Shown: positions 7,734 to 16,669 of the stretch, one piece after another | Layout of the letters: the number at the start of each line of letters is the position of its first letter | Numbering within the stretch: position 1 is the stretch's first letter | Assembly (NCBI GenBank): GCA_020852925.1 | Contig: JADYZU010000020.1 | Coordinates: forward strand, 140,547-204,546 | Source: Rubellimicrobium sp. | GTDB taxonomy: Bacteria; Pseudomonadota; Alphaproteobacteria; Rhodobacterales; Rhodobacteraceae | Direction: 5' to 3' | DNA: 64,000 nt | Translations under genes and position numbers: made by a program | Notes under the pieces: generated by a model | The model's input: the letters and a program-made list of their open reading frames with translations, nothing else | What the model was told of the DNA's origin: nothing | Databases searched by the model: none

Positions 7734-9788
7734 TCAGAGCGTGATGTGCAGGTTGCCGAACCCGTCCATGCGGGCGCGGTTTCCGGGGTGGATGACCGTT
7801 GTGGTGCCGGAATCCTCGACGATGGCGGGGCCGGCGAACTCCATGCCCGGGGTCAGGCGGGCGCCGTCGTAGATCGCGGCCTCGTGCACCCCCTCGAGGG
7901 CATAGTCCACCTTGCGCCGCCCCTTGAGCGCGGGCGAGGCGTCGGGCGGGCCTTCGGGCCGGGCGGTCATGGTCAGCTTGCCCACCTCGGCCGTGGCGAT
8001 GAGGTGGAGGCCCACCATCTCGACCGGGGCGGACAGGCGGTAGGTATACTCGCGTTCGTAGGTGGTGTGGAAATCGGCGGCGATCCGTTCGAGCCCGGCA
8101 TCGGTGACGGTTCCGGCAAGGGGCACCTCGACCGTGTGCTCCTGGTTCTGGTAGCGGAACTTGGCCAGCCGGGTCAGGCCGACCCGATCGGCCGGGATGC
8201 CCTCGGCGGCGAACTGGGCGCGGGCCTGGTCCTCGGCGGCGGCAAAGGCGGCCTCGATCCCGTCGGCGGCGCCCTTCTCGAGCGTGGCGAGGCGGGTCAC
8301 GAAGTAGTCGCGCCGCAGGTCGGACATCATCATGCCCCAGGCGCTGAACACCGCGGCACCGGCGGGGACCACCACCTTCTTCACGCCCAGTTCCTGGCCA
8401 AGGGCGACCGCATGCATGGCACCGCCGCCGCCAAAGGCCACAAGGGTGAAGTCGCGCGGATCGTGGCCGCGGTTCAGGCTGACCAGCTTGAGCGCGTTCA
8501 CCATGTTGTTGTTGGCGATGCGGATGACGCCGCGCGCGGCCTCGTCCGTCGAAATGCCAAGACGCCGGCCAAGATCGCTCAGCGCCGCCTCGGTTGCGGC
8601 GATATCGGCCACCACCTCGCCCCCGCAGAAATAGTCGCGGTTGATGCGGCCAAGCCAGAGGTTGGCGTCGGTCGTCGTGGCACTGGTGCCGCCCCGGCCA
8701 TAGGCGGCCGGGCCGGGGTTGGCGCCCGCCGATTGCGGACCCACGCGCAACTTGCCGAAATCATCGACCCACGCGATCGACCCGCCGCCGTTGCCGATCT
8801 CGACCAGATCGACCACGGGAACCATGATCGGATAGCCGGACGAACGCCCGTCGCGTTCGATCCAGTAATCGGTCATGATGCGGACCTGCCCGTTCTCGAT
8901 CAGCGAGCAGTTCGCCGTCGTTCCGCCGATGTCGAGGGCGAGGACGTTCCTTTCGCCGATGAGCCGGCCAAGTTCGGCCGCCCCCCAGAACCCCGAGGCC
9001 GGGCCGGATTCCACCATGGTGATGGGCACGCGCGCGGTGGCGTCCAGGCTGTCCACGCCGCAGTTCGACTGCATGATGTAGGGCGCGGAGCCAAGGCCGC
9101 GGCTTCTCAGCCCGGACTCGAGCCGGCGCAGGTAGCGTTCGGCGGCGGGCTGCACATAGGCCGACAGGACCGCGGTATTGGTGCGTTCGTATTCGCGCCA
9201 TTCGCGCGCGATCTGATGCGCCGCCACCGCCGAGACCCCGGGCCAGAGCCGGCGGATCTCCTCGAGGGCGGCGATTTCGTGCGCGGGGTTGGCATAGGCA
9301 TGCAGGAAGGAGATGGCGACCGCCTCGACGCCTTCGGCCTGAAAATCGGCGACGATCCCGGCAAGCGGCGCCAGGTCGAGGGGGGCCACCTCGTTGCCGT
9401 GGTAGTCCATCCGCCCCGGCAGTTCGCGGCGCAGGTGGCGCGGCACGAAGGGCTTGGGCTTTTCATAGGCGAGGTTGAAGAAATCCGGCCGGTTGCCGCG
9501 CGCGATCTCGAGGCTGTCGCGGAACCCCTCGGTGGTGACAAGGCCGACCTTCACGCCCTTCCTTTCGGTCAGGGCGTTGATGACCACGGTGGTGCCATGG
9601 GCCAGGAAATCGACCGTCGCCGGGTCGATGCCGCCCTTGTCGAGAACATTGAGCACTCCCTTCTCGAAATCCGGCGGCGTGGTGTCGGATTTCGCGGTGG
9701 TGATGCGGGTCGTGCCGTCGGGCAGGGTCTCGAAGGCGACGAGATCGGTGAAGGTGCCCCCGACATCGGTGGCGACACGCAGGGTCAT
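7734..9788 (-). CDS. Hydantoinase/oxoprolinase A family protein (HyuA), ATP-binding
   Basis: A 684-residue ASKHA-fold protein. The first phosphate-binding loop D-V-G-G-T-F-T-D is at 8-15. A T-T-V-V-I-N-A segment follows near 67, and the second loop A-L-D-I-G-G-T-T-A-N lies around residues 283-292. G-A-N-P-G-P-A-A-Y-G-R-G-G and the F-G-G-G-G-A-M-H-A motif complete the family signature. The last ~150 residues form the C-terminal beta domain. It should phosphorylate a cyclic amide that HyuB then helps hydrolyse. Its start overlaps the stop of the upstream GAF gene by 4 bp (ATGA). It is shorter than fused eukaryotic-type oxoprolinases, being a separate A subunit. Confidence 0.92.
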   Translation of the reverse strand: MTLRVATDVGGTFTDLVAFETLPDGTTRITTAKSDTTPPDFEKGVLNVLDKGGIDPATVDFLAHGTTVVINALTERKGVKVGLVTTEGFRDSLEIARGNRPDFFNLAYEKPKPFVPRHLRRELPGRMDYHGNEVAPLDLAPLAGIVADFQAEGVEAVAISFLHAYANPAHEIAALEEIRRLWPGVSAVAAHQIAREWREYERTNTAVLSAYVQPAAERYLRRLESGLRSRGLGSAPYIMQSNCGVDSLDATARVPITMVESGPASGFWGAAELGRLIGERNVLALDIGGTTANCSLIENGQVRIMTDYWIERDGRSSGYPIMVPVVDLVEIGNGGGSIAWVDDFGKLRVGPQSAGANPGPAAYGRGGTSATTTDANLWLGRINRDYFCGGEVVADIAATEAALSDLGRRLGISTDEAARGVIRIANNNMVNALKLVSLNRGHDPRDFTLVAFGGGGAMHAVALGQELGVKKVVVPAGAAVFSAWGMMMSDLRRDYFVTRLATLEKGAADGIEAAFAAAEDQARAQFAAEGIPADRVGLTRLAKFRYQNQEHTVEVPLAGTVTDAGLERIAADFHTTYEREYTYRLSAPVEMVGLHLIATAEVGKLTMTARPEGPPDASPALKGRRKVDYALEGVHEAAIYDGARLTPGMEFAGPAIVEDSGTTTVIHPGNRARMDGFGNLHITL

Positions 9789-10270
9789 TCGCGAGACTCC
9801 TTGGCGATCAGGCTGTGGAACATGAGAGCGGCCGCACCGGGCAGGCGCAGCGCCTCGGCATCGGCCAGGCGCGCGTCGGTCCAGTAACCGGCGGCATCAA
9901 GGCAGTTGATGGTGCCGATGACCTGACCGGCGATGATCACCGGCAGGTTCAGCACCGATTCGCAGCCCAGGCTGCGGATCAGTTCGTGGTCGGGAAAGAC
10001 TTCGGCGATTTCCTCGATGGTGTTGGCGACAAAGGACTCTCTGCTGCCGAATACCTGATCGGACCAGCGCGTGGGGTTAATCGGCTTGCGCCCCGAGACC
10101 GGATAGGCCCCCGGCATGCTGGACCATTCGCGCCCGGCGCTGCCGTCCGAAGGGTCGAACACCATCACGGTGACAAGCCGGGCACCGGTCACCTCTGAGG
10201 CAAGGCGGCCCAGTGCCTCCATGGCGGCGGCGCCGTCGCCGGCGGCGATGGCGCGGGCAAGATCGGTCAT
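9785..10270 (-). CDS. GAF domain-containing protein
   Basis: A 161-residue single-domain protein with a GAF-like layout. It has a helical N-terminus, then T-G-A-R-L-V-T-V-M-V-F-D, a central region with E-I-A-E-V-F-P-D-H-E-L-I-R-S-L-G-C-E-S-V-L-N-L-P-V and G-T-I-N-C-L-D-A, and a final helix. No output domain is fused. It overlaps by 4 bp both the upstream XRE/cupin regulator gene and downstream hyuA, so the three are translationally coupled. Its place between regulator and enzyme suggests it senses or carries a small ligand linked to the HyuAB substrate, but this is inference. Confidence 0.82.
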   Translation of the reverse strand: MTDLARAIAAGDGAAAMEALGRLASEVTGARLVTVMVFDPSDGSAGREWSSMPGAYPVSGRKPINPTRWSDQVFGSRESFVANTIEEIAEVFPDHELIRSLGCESVLNLPVIIAGQVIGTINCLDAAGYWTDARLADAEALRLPGAAALMFHSLIAKESRE

Positions 10271-10893
10271 GGCAGATCCCCTCCGGGCGCGTGGCCTTCG
10301 GTGCGCCGGGCATCGCCAAGGGCGTCCACCGTGCTGACGTGGAAATAGGTCGTGGTTCCGGTGGTGTGGTTCCAGGTGGAATGGACCTTGGTCGAGGGGA
10401 AGTGCAGCGAATCGCCGGCCTCGAGCACATGCGCCGTGCCGTCCAGATCGACGGTCAGCCCGCCCGACAGGATGAAGAACATCTCCTCGCCCTCATGCTC
10501 GACCGGGATCGAGCGGTGGCCCGGCGCCTCGTGGATCAGGACCGCGCGCAGCACATTGCCCGGAAAGACCGAGGACAGGCGCTCATACCCCATCTTCTCG
10601 GGCACGAGGCCCCAGACCGGACGCAGGCCGTGCCGGGTGGCGGTGCCGGGAATCGGCGGCTGCGACAGGAAGGCGGCCGGATCGAGGTCAAGCACCTTGG
10701 CCACCCGGTTGAGCGAAGTGATCGAGGGGGTGGCCAGGTCGCGCTCGATCTGGCTGATGAAGCCGGGAGTCAGCCCCGCAGCCTCGGCCACGTCGCGCAA
10801 GGTCAGGCCCAGGGCCTTGCGCCGGTCACGCAGCCTCTCGCCCAGCGACGGGACATACCCGGCATTGACGGCGGCAGACTGGGAAAATGGCAT
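10267..10893 (-). CDS. XRE-family transcriptional regulator with C-terminal cupin domain
   Basis: A 208-residue regulator. A helix-turn-helix of the Cro/CI type occupies about residues 20-75 (G-L-T-L-R-D-V-A-E-A-A-G-L-T-P-G-F-I-S-Q-I-E-R). A cupin_2 fold follows at about 125-200 (E-H-E-G-E-E-M-F-F-I-L-S-G, then D-S-L-H-F-P-S), the usual effector-binding domain of PuuR-like regulators. It is the first gene of the GAF-hyuA-hyuB operon and probably controls it. A candidate promoter with an inverted TGCACT/AGTGCA pair lies 20-60 bp upstream and may contain its operator. Confidence 0.9.
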   Translation of the reverse strand: MPFSQSAAVNAGYVPSLGERLRDRRKALGLTLRDVAEAAGLTPGFISQIERDLATPSITSLNRVAKVLDLDPAAFLSQPPIPGTATRHGLRPVWGLVPEKMGYERLSSVFPGNVLRAVLIHEAPGHRSIPVEHEGEEMFFILSGGLTVDLDGTAHVLEAGDSLHFPSTKVHSTWNHTTGTTTYFHVSTVDALGDARRTEGHAPGGDLP

Positions 10894-10914
10894 GGGAGCA
10901 ACTCGCCTTTTAAC

Positions 10915-10952
10915 TGCACTAAAACTCTAGACCGCTTCCGACCAAAGTGCAA
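10915..10952 (-). promoter_or_regulatory. Candidate promoter/operator of the regulator-GAF-hyuAB operon
   Basis: On the minus strand TTGCAC (10952-10947) and TAGAGT (10929-10924) are separated by 17 bp, a sigma70-like arrangement. An inverted hexamer TGCACT (10915-10920) and AGTGCA (10946-10951) brackets the core, in a locally AT-richer stretch. Such flanking inverted half sites suit an autoregulatory XRE dimer. Confidence 0.4.
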
Positions 10953-11061
10953 CCATGGGTCGTGAGGCCGGCACCCGCCGGCGGTGCAAGAGGCATTGAC
11001 CCCGCGCGCGACGGGTGCAAAGCCGGCTTTCGCATTCCCCCCGCCGAACGAGAGGTCCGCC

Positions 11062-12903
11062 ATGCCCGCCCACAGATCCCGCACCACCACTCATGGCCGC
11101 AACATGGCAGGCGCGCGCGGCCTGTGGCGCGCGACCGGCATGAAGGACGGCGACTTTGGCAAGCCGATCATCGCCGTGGTCAACAGCTTTACCCAGTTCG
11201 TGCCAGGGCATGTGCATCTCAAGGACGTGGGTCAGCTTGTCGCGCGCGAGATCGAGGCGGCGGGCGGTGTCGCCAAGGAATTCAACACCATCGCCGTTGA
11301 TGACGGCATCGCCATGGGCCATGACGGGATGCTCTATTCCCTGCCCTCGCGCGAGGTGATCGCCGATTCCGTCGAATACATGGTGAACGCGCATTGCGCC
11401 GATGCCATGGTCTGCATTTCGAACTGCGACAAGATCACGCCCGGCATGCTCATGGCGGCGATGCGGCTGAACATTCCGGCGATCTTTGTTTCCGGCGGGC
11501 CGATGGAGGCCGGCAAGGCCACGCTGCATGACGGACGCAAGGTGGTGATCGACCTTGTGGACGCCATGGTGGCCGCCGCCGATGACAGCATCAGCGATGC
11601 CGACCTGTCCGCGATCGAGGACAGCGCCTGCCCGACCTGCGGATCCTGTTCGGGCATGTTCACCGCCAATTCGATGAACTGCCTGACCGAGGCGCTGGGC
11701 CTGTCGCTGCCCGGAAACGGCACCACGCTGGCCACCCACAGTTTCCGGCGCGACCTGTTCCTCGAGGCCGGGCGCCGCATCGTCGATCTGTGCCGGCGCC
11801 ATTACGACCAGGGCGACGACAGCGTGCTGCCGCGCGCCATCGCCACGCGGGCCGCGTTCGAGAATGCCATGGCCCTCGACATCGCCATGGGCGGATCGAC
11901 CAACACCGTGCTGCACATCCTGGCGGCCGCGCATGAGGGCGGGGTCGATTTCACCATGGACGACATCGACGCGCTGTCGCGGCGTGTGCCCTGTCTGTGC
12001 AAGGTCGCGCCGAACGCCGCCGACGTGCATGTCGAGGACGTGCACCGCGCCGGCGGCATCATGGCGATCCTCGGCGAACTCGACCGGGCCGGGCTGCTCG
12101 ACCGGTCCTGCGGCACGGTCCATGCGCCGACCCTGGGCGCCGCCATCGACCGATGGGACATAGCCCGGTCGAACGATGCGGCGGCGCGCGAACTGTTCCT
12201 GGCCGCGCCGGGCGGGGTGAAGACGCAGGTGGCGTTCTCGCAATCGTCGCTGTGGCCCTCGCTCGATACCGACCGGGCAAAGGGGGTGATCCGTTCGGCG
12301 CGCACGCCCTTCACGCAGGACGGTGGCCTTGCCATCCTCAAGGGCAACATCGCGCTGGACGGCTGCATCGTGAAGACCGCCGGCGTGGACGAGAACATCC
12401 TTGTCTTTTCCGGCCCTGCGCGGGTCTATGAATCGCAGAATGCCGCGGTGGCGGGCATCCTCAACAACGACGTGAAGGCCGGCGACGTGGTGGTGATCCG
12501 CTACGAAGGGCCCAAGGGCGGGCCGGGGATGCAGGAAATGCTCTATCCGACCAGCTACCTGAAGTCCAAGGGCCTGGGCAAGGTCTGTGCCCTGCTGACG
12601 GACGGCCGGTTCTCGGGCGGGACATCGGGCCTGTCGATCGGCCACGCCAGCCCCGAGGCCGCGGCCGGCGGTGCGATCGGCCTCATTCGCGACGGCGACA
12701 TCGTCGATATCGACATCCCCGGTCGTTCGATCTCGCTTCGGGTGCCCGAAGGCGAACTTGCCCGGCGCCGGGCCGAGCAGGACGCGCGGGGCTGGAAACC
12801 TGCGGCCCCGCGGTCGCGCAAGGTCAGTCAGGCGCTCAGGGCCTATGCGCTTCTGGCCTCGTCGGCGGACAAGGGCGCGGTGCGCGTCCTGCCGGTGGAA
12901 TGA
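11062..12903 (+). CDS. ilvD: Dihydroxy-acid dehydratase
   Basis: A 613-residue enzyme, close in length and sequence to E. coli IlvD. It converts 2,3-dihydroxy-3-methylbutanoate (and -pentanoate) to the 2-oxo acids in valine/isoleucine synthesis. Visible features: [18 protein letters not shown] at 9-26; D80-D81; C122 and carbamylatable K124 in N-C-D-K-I-T-P-G-M; and C193/C196 in [11 protein letters not shown], Fe-S-ligand region. [14 protein letters not shown] lies near the C-terminus. The ATG at 11062 follows GAGAGGTC and gives the family N-terminus. An in-frame ATG-like start further upstream would add 26 non-homologous residues. Divergent from the XRE regulator. Confidence 0.96.
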   Translation: MPAHRSRTTTHGRNMAGARGLWRATGMKDGDFGKPIIAVVNSFTQFVPGHVHLKDVGQLVAREIEAAGGVAKEFNTIAVDDGIAMGHDGMLYSLPSREVIADSVEYMVNAHCADAMVCISNCDKITPGMLMAAMRLNIPAIFVSGGPMEAGKATLHDGRKVVIDLVDAMVAAADDSISDADLSAIEDSACPTCGSCSGMFTANSMNCLTEALGLSLPGNGTTLATHSFRRDLFLEAGRRIVDLCRRHYDQGDDSVLPRAIATRAAFENAMALDIAMGGSTNTVLHILAAAHEGGVDFTMDDIDALSRRVPCLCKVAPNAADVHVEDVHRAGGIMAILGELDRAGLLDRSCGTVHAPTLGAAIDRWDIARSNDAAARELFLAAPGGVKTQVAFSQSSLWPSLDTDRAKGVIRSARTPFTQDGGLAILKGNIALDGCIVKTAGVDENILVFSGPARVYESQNAAVAGILNNDVKAGDVVVIRYEGPKGGPGMQEMLYPTSYLKSKGLGKVCALLTDGRFSGGTSGLSIGHASPEAAAGGAIGLIRDGDIVDIDIPGRSISLRVPEGELARRRAEQDARGWKPAAPRSRKVSQALRAYALLASSADKGAVRVLPVE

Positions 12904-12963
12904 AAGGCGGCGCCCATGCACGGACCGCCCATGCCATCACGTTGAACAAGGTTCCTGTCTGCC

Positions 12964-14202
12964 ATGATGCGCTTGAACACGCTTCTTCCGGTGCTGATCG
13001 GCAGTTCGGTCATCATGCTGGTCAACTTCGGCATCCGGTCCTCGTTCGGCGTGTTCCAACTGCCGGTGGCAAGCGAGTTCGGCTGGCCCCGGGCCGAGTT
13101 CAGCATGGCCATCGCCATCCAGAACCTTGGCTGGGGTATCGGACAGCCGATCTTCGGCGCCATCGCCGACCGGTTCGGAGACAGGAAGGCGATCTTGCTG
13201 GGCGCACTGGCCTATGCGGGGGGCCTGCTCCTGTCGGCGGGGGCGACGCAGCCATTCGCGCTTCAGGCCTACGAGATGATCGTCGGCTTCGGCATTGCCG
13301 GAACCGGGTTCGGGGTGCTTCTGGCCGTGGTCGGCCGCGCCGCACCCGAGGAAAGTCGAGCCCTGGCCCTGGCCGTGGCCAGTGCGGCGGGATCGGCGGG
13401 GCAGGTGCTTGGCCCGCCGGTGGCCGAGGGGCTTCTGGCGCTCATGCCGTGGCAGGGGGTGTTTGTCACCTTCGCCGGGATCGTCCTTGGCTCGATGCTG
13501 TTCCTGCCGCTGCTGCCCGCCCCGACGCGACAGGAACGGCAGGCTGTTGCCGATGAGGGCATGGTCACGATCCTGCGCCGCGCCTTGCGCGATCCGTCCT
13601 ATGCCATGATCTTCATGGGTTTCTTTTCCTGCGGCTATCAGCTTGCCTTCATCACCGCGCATTTCCCGGCCTTCGTCACCGAATCCTGTTCCCCGATCGA
13701 GGCGGGATCGCTGCTGGCCAGTCTCGGGATCGGCTCCACCGGCGCACTCGGGGCGGTGGCGATCTCGGTCATCGGGGTGGCGAATGTGATCGGAACGCTG
13801 GGCATCACCGCGCTGGCGGCGTGGTGGCCGCGCAAGTTCGTCCTGGCCGGCATCTATGCGATGCGCACGGTCGTGGCGGCGTGGTTCATCCTGTCGCCGA
13901 TGTCGCCGGCGACGGTGCTCCTGTTCTCGGCGCTGATGGGGGCGCTCTGGCTGCCCACGGTGCCGCTGACCTCGGGGCTGATCGCACATCTGTGGGGGCC
14001 GCGCTACATGGCCACACTCTATGGCCTGGTGTTCTTCAGCCATCAGCTTGGCGGATTCCTGGGTGTCTGGCTGGGCGGGCGGCTTTATGACATGAACGGA
14101 TCCTACCATCTGGTCTGGTGGGTCGGGATCGGCGTCGGCGCCTTCAGCGCGCTCATCCACCTGCCGATCCGCGAAAACCGCGCCACCCCTGTGCCGGCCT
14201 GA
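12964..14202 (+). CDS. Major facilitator superfamily transporter (monocarboxylate/oxalate-formate antiporter-like)
   Basis: A 412-residue MFS protein with 12 predicted hydrophobic segments and a polar central loop near residues 190-205. The loop 2-3 signature is seen as G-A-I-A-D-R-F-G-D-R-K at about 61-71. The N-terminal V-N-F-G-I-R-S-S-F-G-V-F sequence and a G-W-P-R-A-E-F-S loop recall MFS carriers of the OFA/monocarboxylate type. It follows ilvD by 60 bp on the same strand and ends 3 bp before the convergent hydrolase. Substrate unknown. Two adjacent ATG codons (12964, 12967) are possible starts. Confidence 0.88.
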   Translation: MMRLNTLLPVLIGSSVIMLVNFGIRSSFGVFQLPVASEFGWPRAEFSMAIAIQNLGWGIGQPIFGAIADRFGDRKAILLGALAYAGGLLLSAGATQPFALQAYEMIVGFGIAGTGFGVLLAVVGRAAPEESRALALAVASAAGSAGQVLGPPVAEGLLALMPWQGVFVTFAGIVLGSMLFLPLLPAPTRQERQAVADEGMVTILRRALRDPSYAMIFMGFFSCGYQLAFITAHFPAFVTESCSPIEAGSLLASLGIGSTGALGAVAISVIGVANVIGTLGITALAAWWPRKFVLAGIYAMRTVVAAWFILSPMSPATVLLFSALMGALWLPTVPLTSGLIAHLWGPRYMATLYGLVFFSHQLGGFLGVWLGGRLYDMNGSYHLVWWVGIGVGAFSALIHLPIRENRATPVPA

Positions 14203-14205
14203 GAC

Positions 14206-15114
14206 CTATTCCCAGTCCTCGCGCAGCACATCGCGCAAGAGGGTCGCCACCCCTTCGGCATGGGTGACGGGCAGGAAGTGCCCGGCGCCCTCGACCATCT
14301 CCTGCTTGGCCGAACGGTTCCACGCGGCCAGCGTGCCCGGCGCACGGCGTGAGACCGTGCTGTCGTCGCTGCCCCAGATCGCCACCACCGGCACCCCGCC
14401 GGCGGCCAGACTGCGGTGTTCGGCCTCTTGCCGCGCCTGTCCCATGTGGCGCAGCGACGACAGCATGGCGGGCACGAACCCGCGCCGCCGCATCTCGCCC
14501 GCGGCGCAGGGGGCAAGGGTGGGGGCCTCGGCCACGGCGGCGCGCAGGATGGCCGGGGCGGCCATGCCGAACAGCCAGTCGCCGGGGCCCCGCCTTTCGA
14601 CCATCAGGCGCAGCGCCGCCGGCACCTCCATCTCGACCCCGGTCGCGGCCAGCAGGACCAGGCGCTTGACCCGTTCAGGCCGCGCGGCGGCCCAGGCGGT
14701 GGCGATGGCGCCGCCCATCGAATGCCCGACAAGGGTGATGTCCTCGCGGATCCCGTAGTGATCAAGCAGGCCGTCAAGCTGCCGGATGAAGAAGGCGGCG
14801 TCCTGATCGCCGGCCACGTTGTCGGAATAGCCGCGCCCCCACAGGTCATAGGTGAGCACCCGATAGCCCAGCGCGCCCAGCATCGGCGCCAGGGCATCCC
14901 ACATCGGCAGCGGCGTGGCCAGGCCATGGATGGCGACGATCACCGGCCCGCGCGCCGGCCCGTGCCACCGCGCATGCGTGGCGCCGTCGGGCAGGGCGAC
15001 CATCTCGCCGGGCGCGCGGCGCTGGTCCGGCAGGCCGCGGCGTCCCTCGGCGATGGCGGGCCAGACCGCCAGCCCGGCAAGGACGGCCAGAAATGCGACG
15101 ACGAACCAGACCAT
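14206..15114 (-). CDS. Alpha/beta-fold hydrolase
   Basis: A 302-residue protein with an N-terminal membrane anchor or signal segment (residues 1-22) and an alpha/beta hydrolase fold. The oxyanion-region H-G-L-A-T-P-L is near 65-71. The nucleophile elbow G-H-S-M-G-G is near 128-133. An acid in W-G-S-D-D-S and a histidine in G-A-G-H-F-L-P complete the triad. These suggest a small-molecule esterase or lipase-like hydrolase facing the periplasm or the membrane. It forms a minus-strand run with the upstream ornithine-cyclodeaminase gene (18-bp gap). Substrate not assignable. Confidence 0.88.
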   Translation of the reverse strand: MVWFVVAFLAVLAGLAVWPAIAEGRRGLPDQRRAPGEMVALPDGATHARWHGPARGPVIVAIHGLATPLPMWDALAPMLGALGYRVLTYDLWGRGYSDNVAGDQDAAFFIRQLDGLLDHYGIREDITLVGHSMGGAIATAWAAARPERVKRLVLLAATGVEMEVPAALRLMVERRGPGDWLFGMAAPAILRAAVAEAPTLAPCAAGEMRRRGFVPAMLSSLRHMGQARQEAEHRSLAAGGVPVVAIWGSDDSTVSRRAPGTLAAWNRSAKQEMVEGAGHFLPVTHAEGVATLLRDVLREDWE

Positions 15115-15131
15115 TCCTGACTCCCTGTCCC

Positions 15132-16052
15132 CTATCCGTGGCGGCGCTGCCAGACACCAAGGATGTAGCGGCTGACCATCAGATCAAGATGCGCGCCGCC
15201 GCCGTTCTTGAACACGGTGATGTCGTCGCCGCTCTTGCGGCGGAACGAAGCGAGGTCATAGTAGTCGGCGATGATGTGGTCCGCCGTGATCGCGCCCGAG
15301 GCGATGGGCGCCATGATCTCGCCGATGTGATTCACCGTGGTGGCGCGCGAATCGACGAACAGCCGCCCGCGCGCGATCGCGCGATCGTCCGCCTCGCGCA
15401 TCGCGGGCGTGTAGGCCCCCACCAGATCGAGATGCTGCCCCGGCCCAAGCCAGTCGCCTCGGATCAGCGGCTCCTGCGCCATCGTCGCGCAGGTGATGAT
15501 GTCGGCCGCGCGCACCGCCTGTTCCAGATCCCCGGCGATCGCGGTTCCGGGCCGGTCGGCGGCAAAGCGTTCGGCCCCGGCGCGGCTGCGGTTCCAGACG
15601 GTAAAGCGCGCCTGCGGAAAGGCCGCACGATAGGCATCGAGCAGGTTGCGCCCCTGCGCCCCGGCGCCGACGATCAGGATGTTCCGGCTGTCGGGCCGCG
15701 CAAGAAGGGTTGCGGCCAGCAGGCTGTCACCTGCGGTCTTCCATTTGGTGACGAGGTGGAAATCCAGCACCGCCTCAAGCTGTCCGTCGCGGTCCGAACA
15801 CAGCACCACCGCGCCGCCCAGTGTCTCGCCCCCCTGCGCGGCATTGCCGGGAAACACCGTCGCCACCTTCACGGCGATGCCCAGCCCCTCGATCCAGGCC
15901 GACCGGTTGAGCAGGGCGTCATTGCCCCGCCGCAACAGCACGTCATCCACCTGTGCGAGCGGCAGGTCGTGCCCGGCGGCAATGGCCCGCGTCAGGTCGA
16001 GCCAGTCAAGTCCCTCCTCCCCCGCATCGCGCGGAATGACAGGCGCGGTCAT
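15132..16052 (-). CDS. Ornithine cyclodeaminase/mu-crystallin family protein
   Basis: A 306-residue protein with the OCD/mu-crystallin fold. A substrate lysine lies in A-V-K-V-A-T-V-F-P near residue 70. The Rossmann motif V-G-A-G-A-Q-G-R-N-L-L is near 131, and D-L-V-G-A-Y-T-P-A-M-R-E near 225. This matches NAD(P)-dependent enzymes acting on amino or imino acids: ornithine cyclodeaminase, pyrroline-2-carboxylate reductase or alanine dehydrogenase of the archaeal type. The specific reaction is open. The ATG at 16052 overlaps the stop of the HAD gene by 4 bp (ATGA). Length is slightly short of the 315-350 typical for bona fide OCD. Confidence 0.88.
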   Translation of the reverse strand: MTAPVIPRDAGEEGLDWLDLTRAIAAGHDLPLAQVDDVLLRRGNDALLNRSAWIEGLGIAVKVATVFPGNAAQGGETLGGAVVLCSDRDGQLEAVLDFHLVTKWKTAGDSLLAATLLARPDSRNILIVGAGAQGRNLLDAYRAAFPQARFTVWNRSRAGAERFAADRPGTAIAGDLEQAVRAADIITCATMAQEPLIRGDWLGPGQHLDLVGAYTPAMREADDRAIARGRLFVDSRATTVNHIGEIMAPIASGAITADHIIADYYDLASFRRKSGDDITVFKNGGGAHLDLMVSRYILGVWQRRHG

Positions 16053-16669
16053 GCGGCTTCCTCCTCGCTCAGCAGGCCCTCTTCCACCAGACGCGCGGCC
16101 CAGCCCTCGGGATGTTCGAACAGATGCGCGCGCCAGCCACGGGCACGGGCGGCGGCGATGTTGTCGGCATTGTCGTCCGCAAACAGCAGATCGGCGCCGG
16201 CCAGCCCCGACATTTCCTCGACCAGTTCGTAGATCCGCGCCTCGGGCTTCATCACGCCATGTTCGCCCGAAACCACGGCGCCGTCGAACTCGTTGAAGAA
16301 ATCGTAAAGCGTGCGGGCATGGGCAAAGCTCTCGCGGCCGAAGTTGGTCAGTGCAAAGACCGGCACGCCCCGCGCCCGCAACGCGCGCATGAGGCGCACC
16401 GAGCGGTCGATGGCGGGGCTGGCCATCTCGATCCAGCGATCGTGCCAGAGGCGGATCGCATCGGCCCATCCGGGATGCGCCTCGGCGGTGGCATGGACCG
16501 TCTCGCGCCAGGGGCTGCCGTTGTCGACGCGGATGTTCATGCCGTCAAGATCGACCTCGGCGAACAGGCGCGCGCGCGCCTCGGGGCCGATGACGCGATC
16601 GTAGAAACCGCGCGGATCCCAATGGATCAGCACCCGTCCGATGTCATAGACCACTGCCTTCGGTTGCAT
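16049..16669 (-). CDS. HAD-superfamily hydrolase (YihX/haloacid dehalogenase-like phosphatase)
   Basis: A 206-residue HAD protein. It starts M-Q-P-K-A-V-V-Y-D-I-G-R-V-L, where motif I is D-I-G-R-V. Motif II is the T-N-F-G of A-L-T-N-F-G-R, K in M-K-P-E-A-R-I-Y is motif III and D-D-N in F-A-D-D-N-A-D-N is motif IV. The first aspartate of motif I is present but the +2 position is G rather than D, as in the YihX-type subset. Probable cytosolic sugar-phosphate or nucleotide phosphatase. ATG 16669 follows AAGGAGAGACG. It overlaps the end of the DMT gene by 26 bp. Confidence 0.88.
   Translation of the reverse strand: MQPKAVVYDIGRVLIHWDPRGFYDRVIGPEARARLFAEVDLDGMNIRVDNGSPWRETVHATAEAHPGWADAIRLWHDRWIEMASPAIDRSVRLMRALRARGVPVFALTNFGRESFAHARTLYDFFNEFDGAVVSGEHGVMKPEARIYELVEEMSGLAGADLLFADDNADNIAAARARGWRAHLFEHPEGWAARLVEEGLLSEEEAA

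Noticed and set aside
6057..9887. A 1276-codon open frame on the plus strand
   Set aside because: Exact antisense of hyuB and hyuA with H/D/G-rich composition. The minus-strand proteins have full family motifs.
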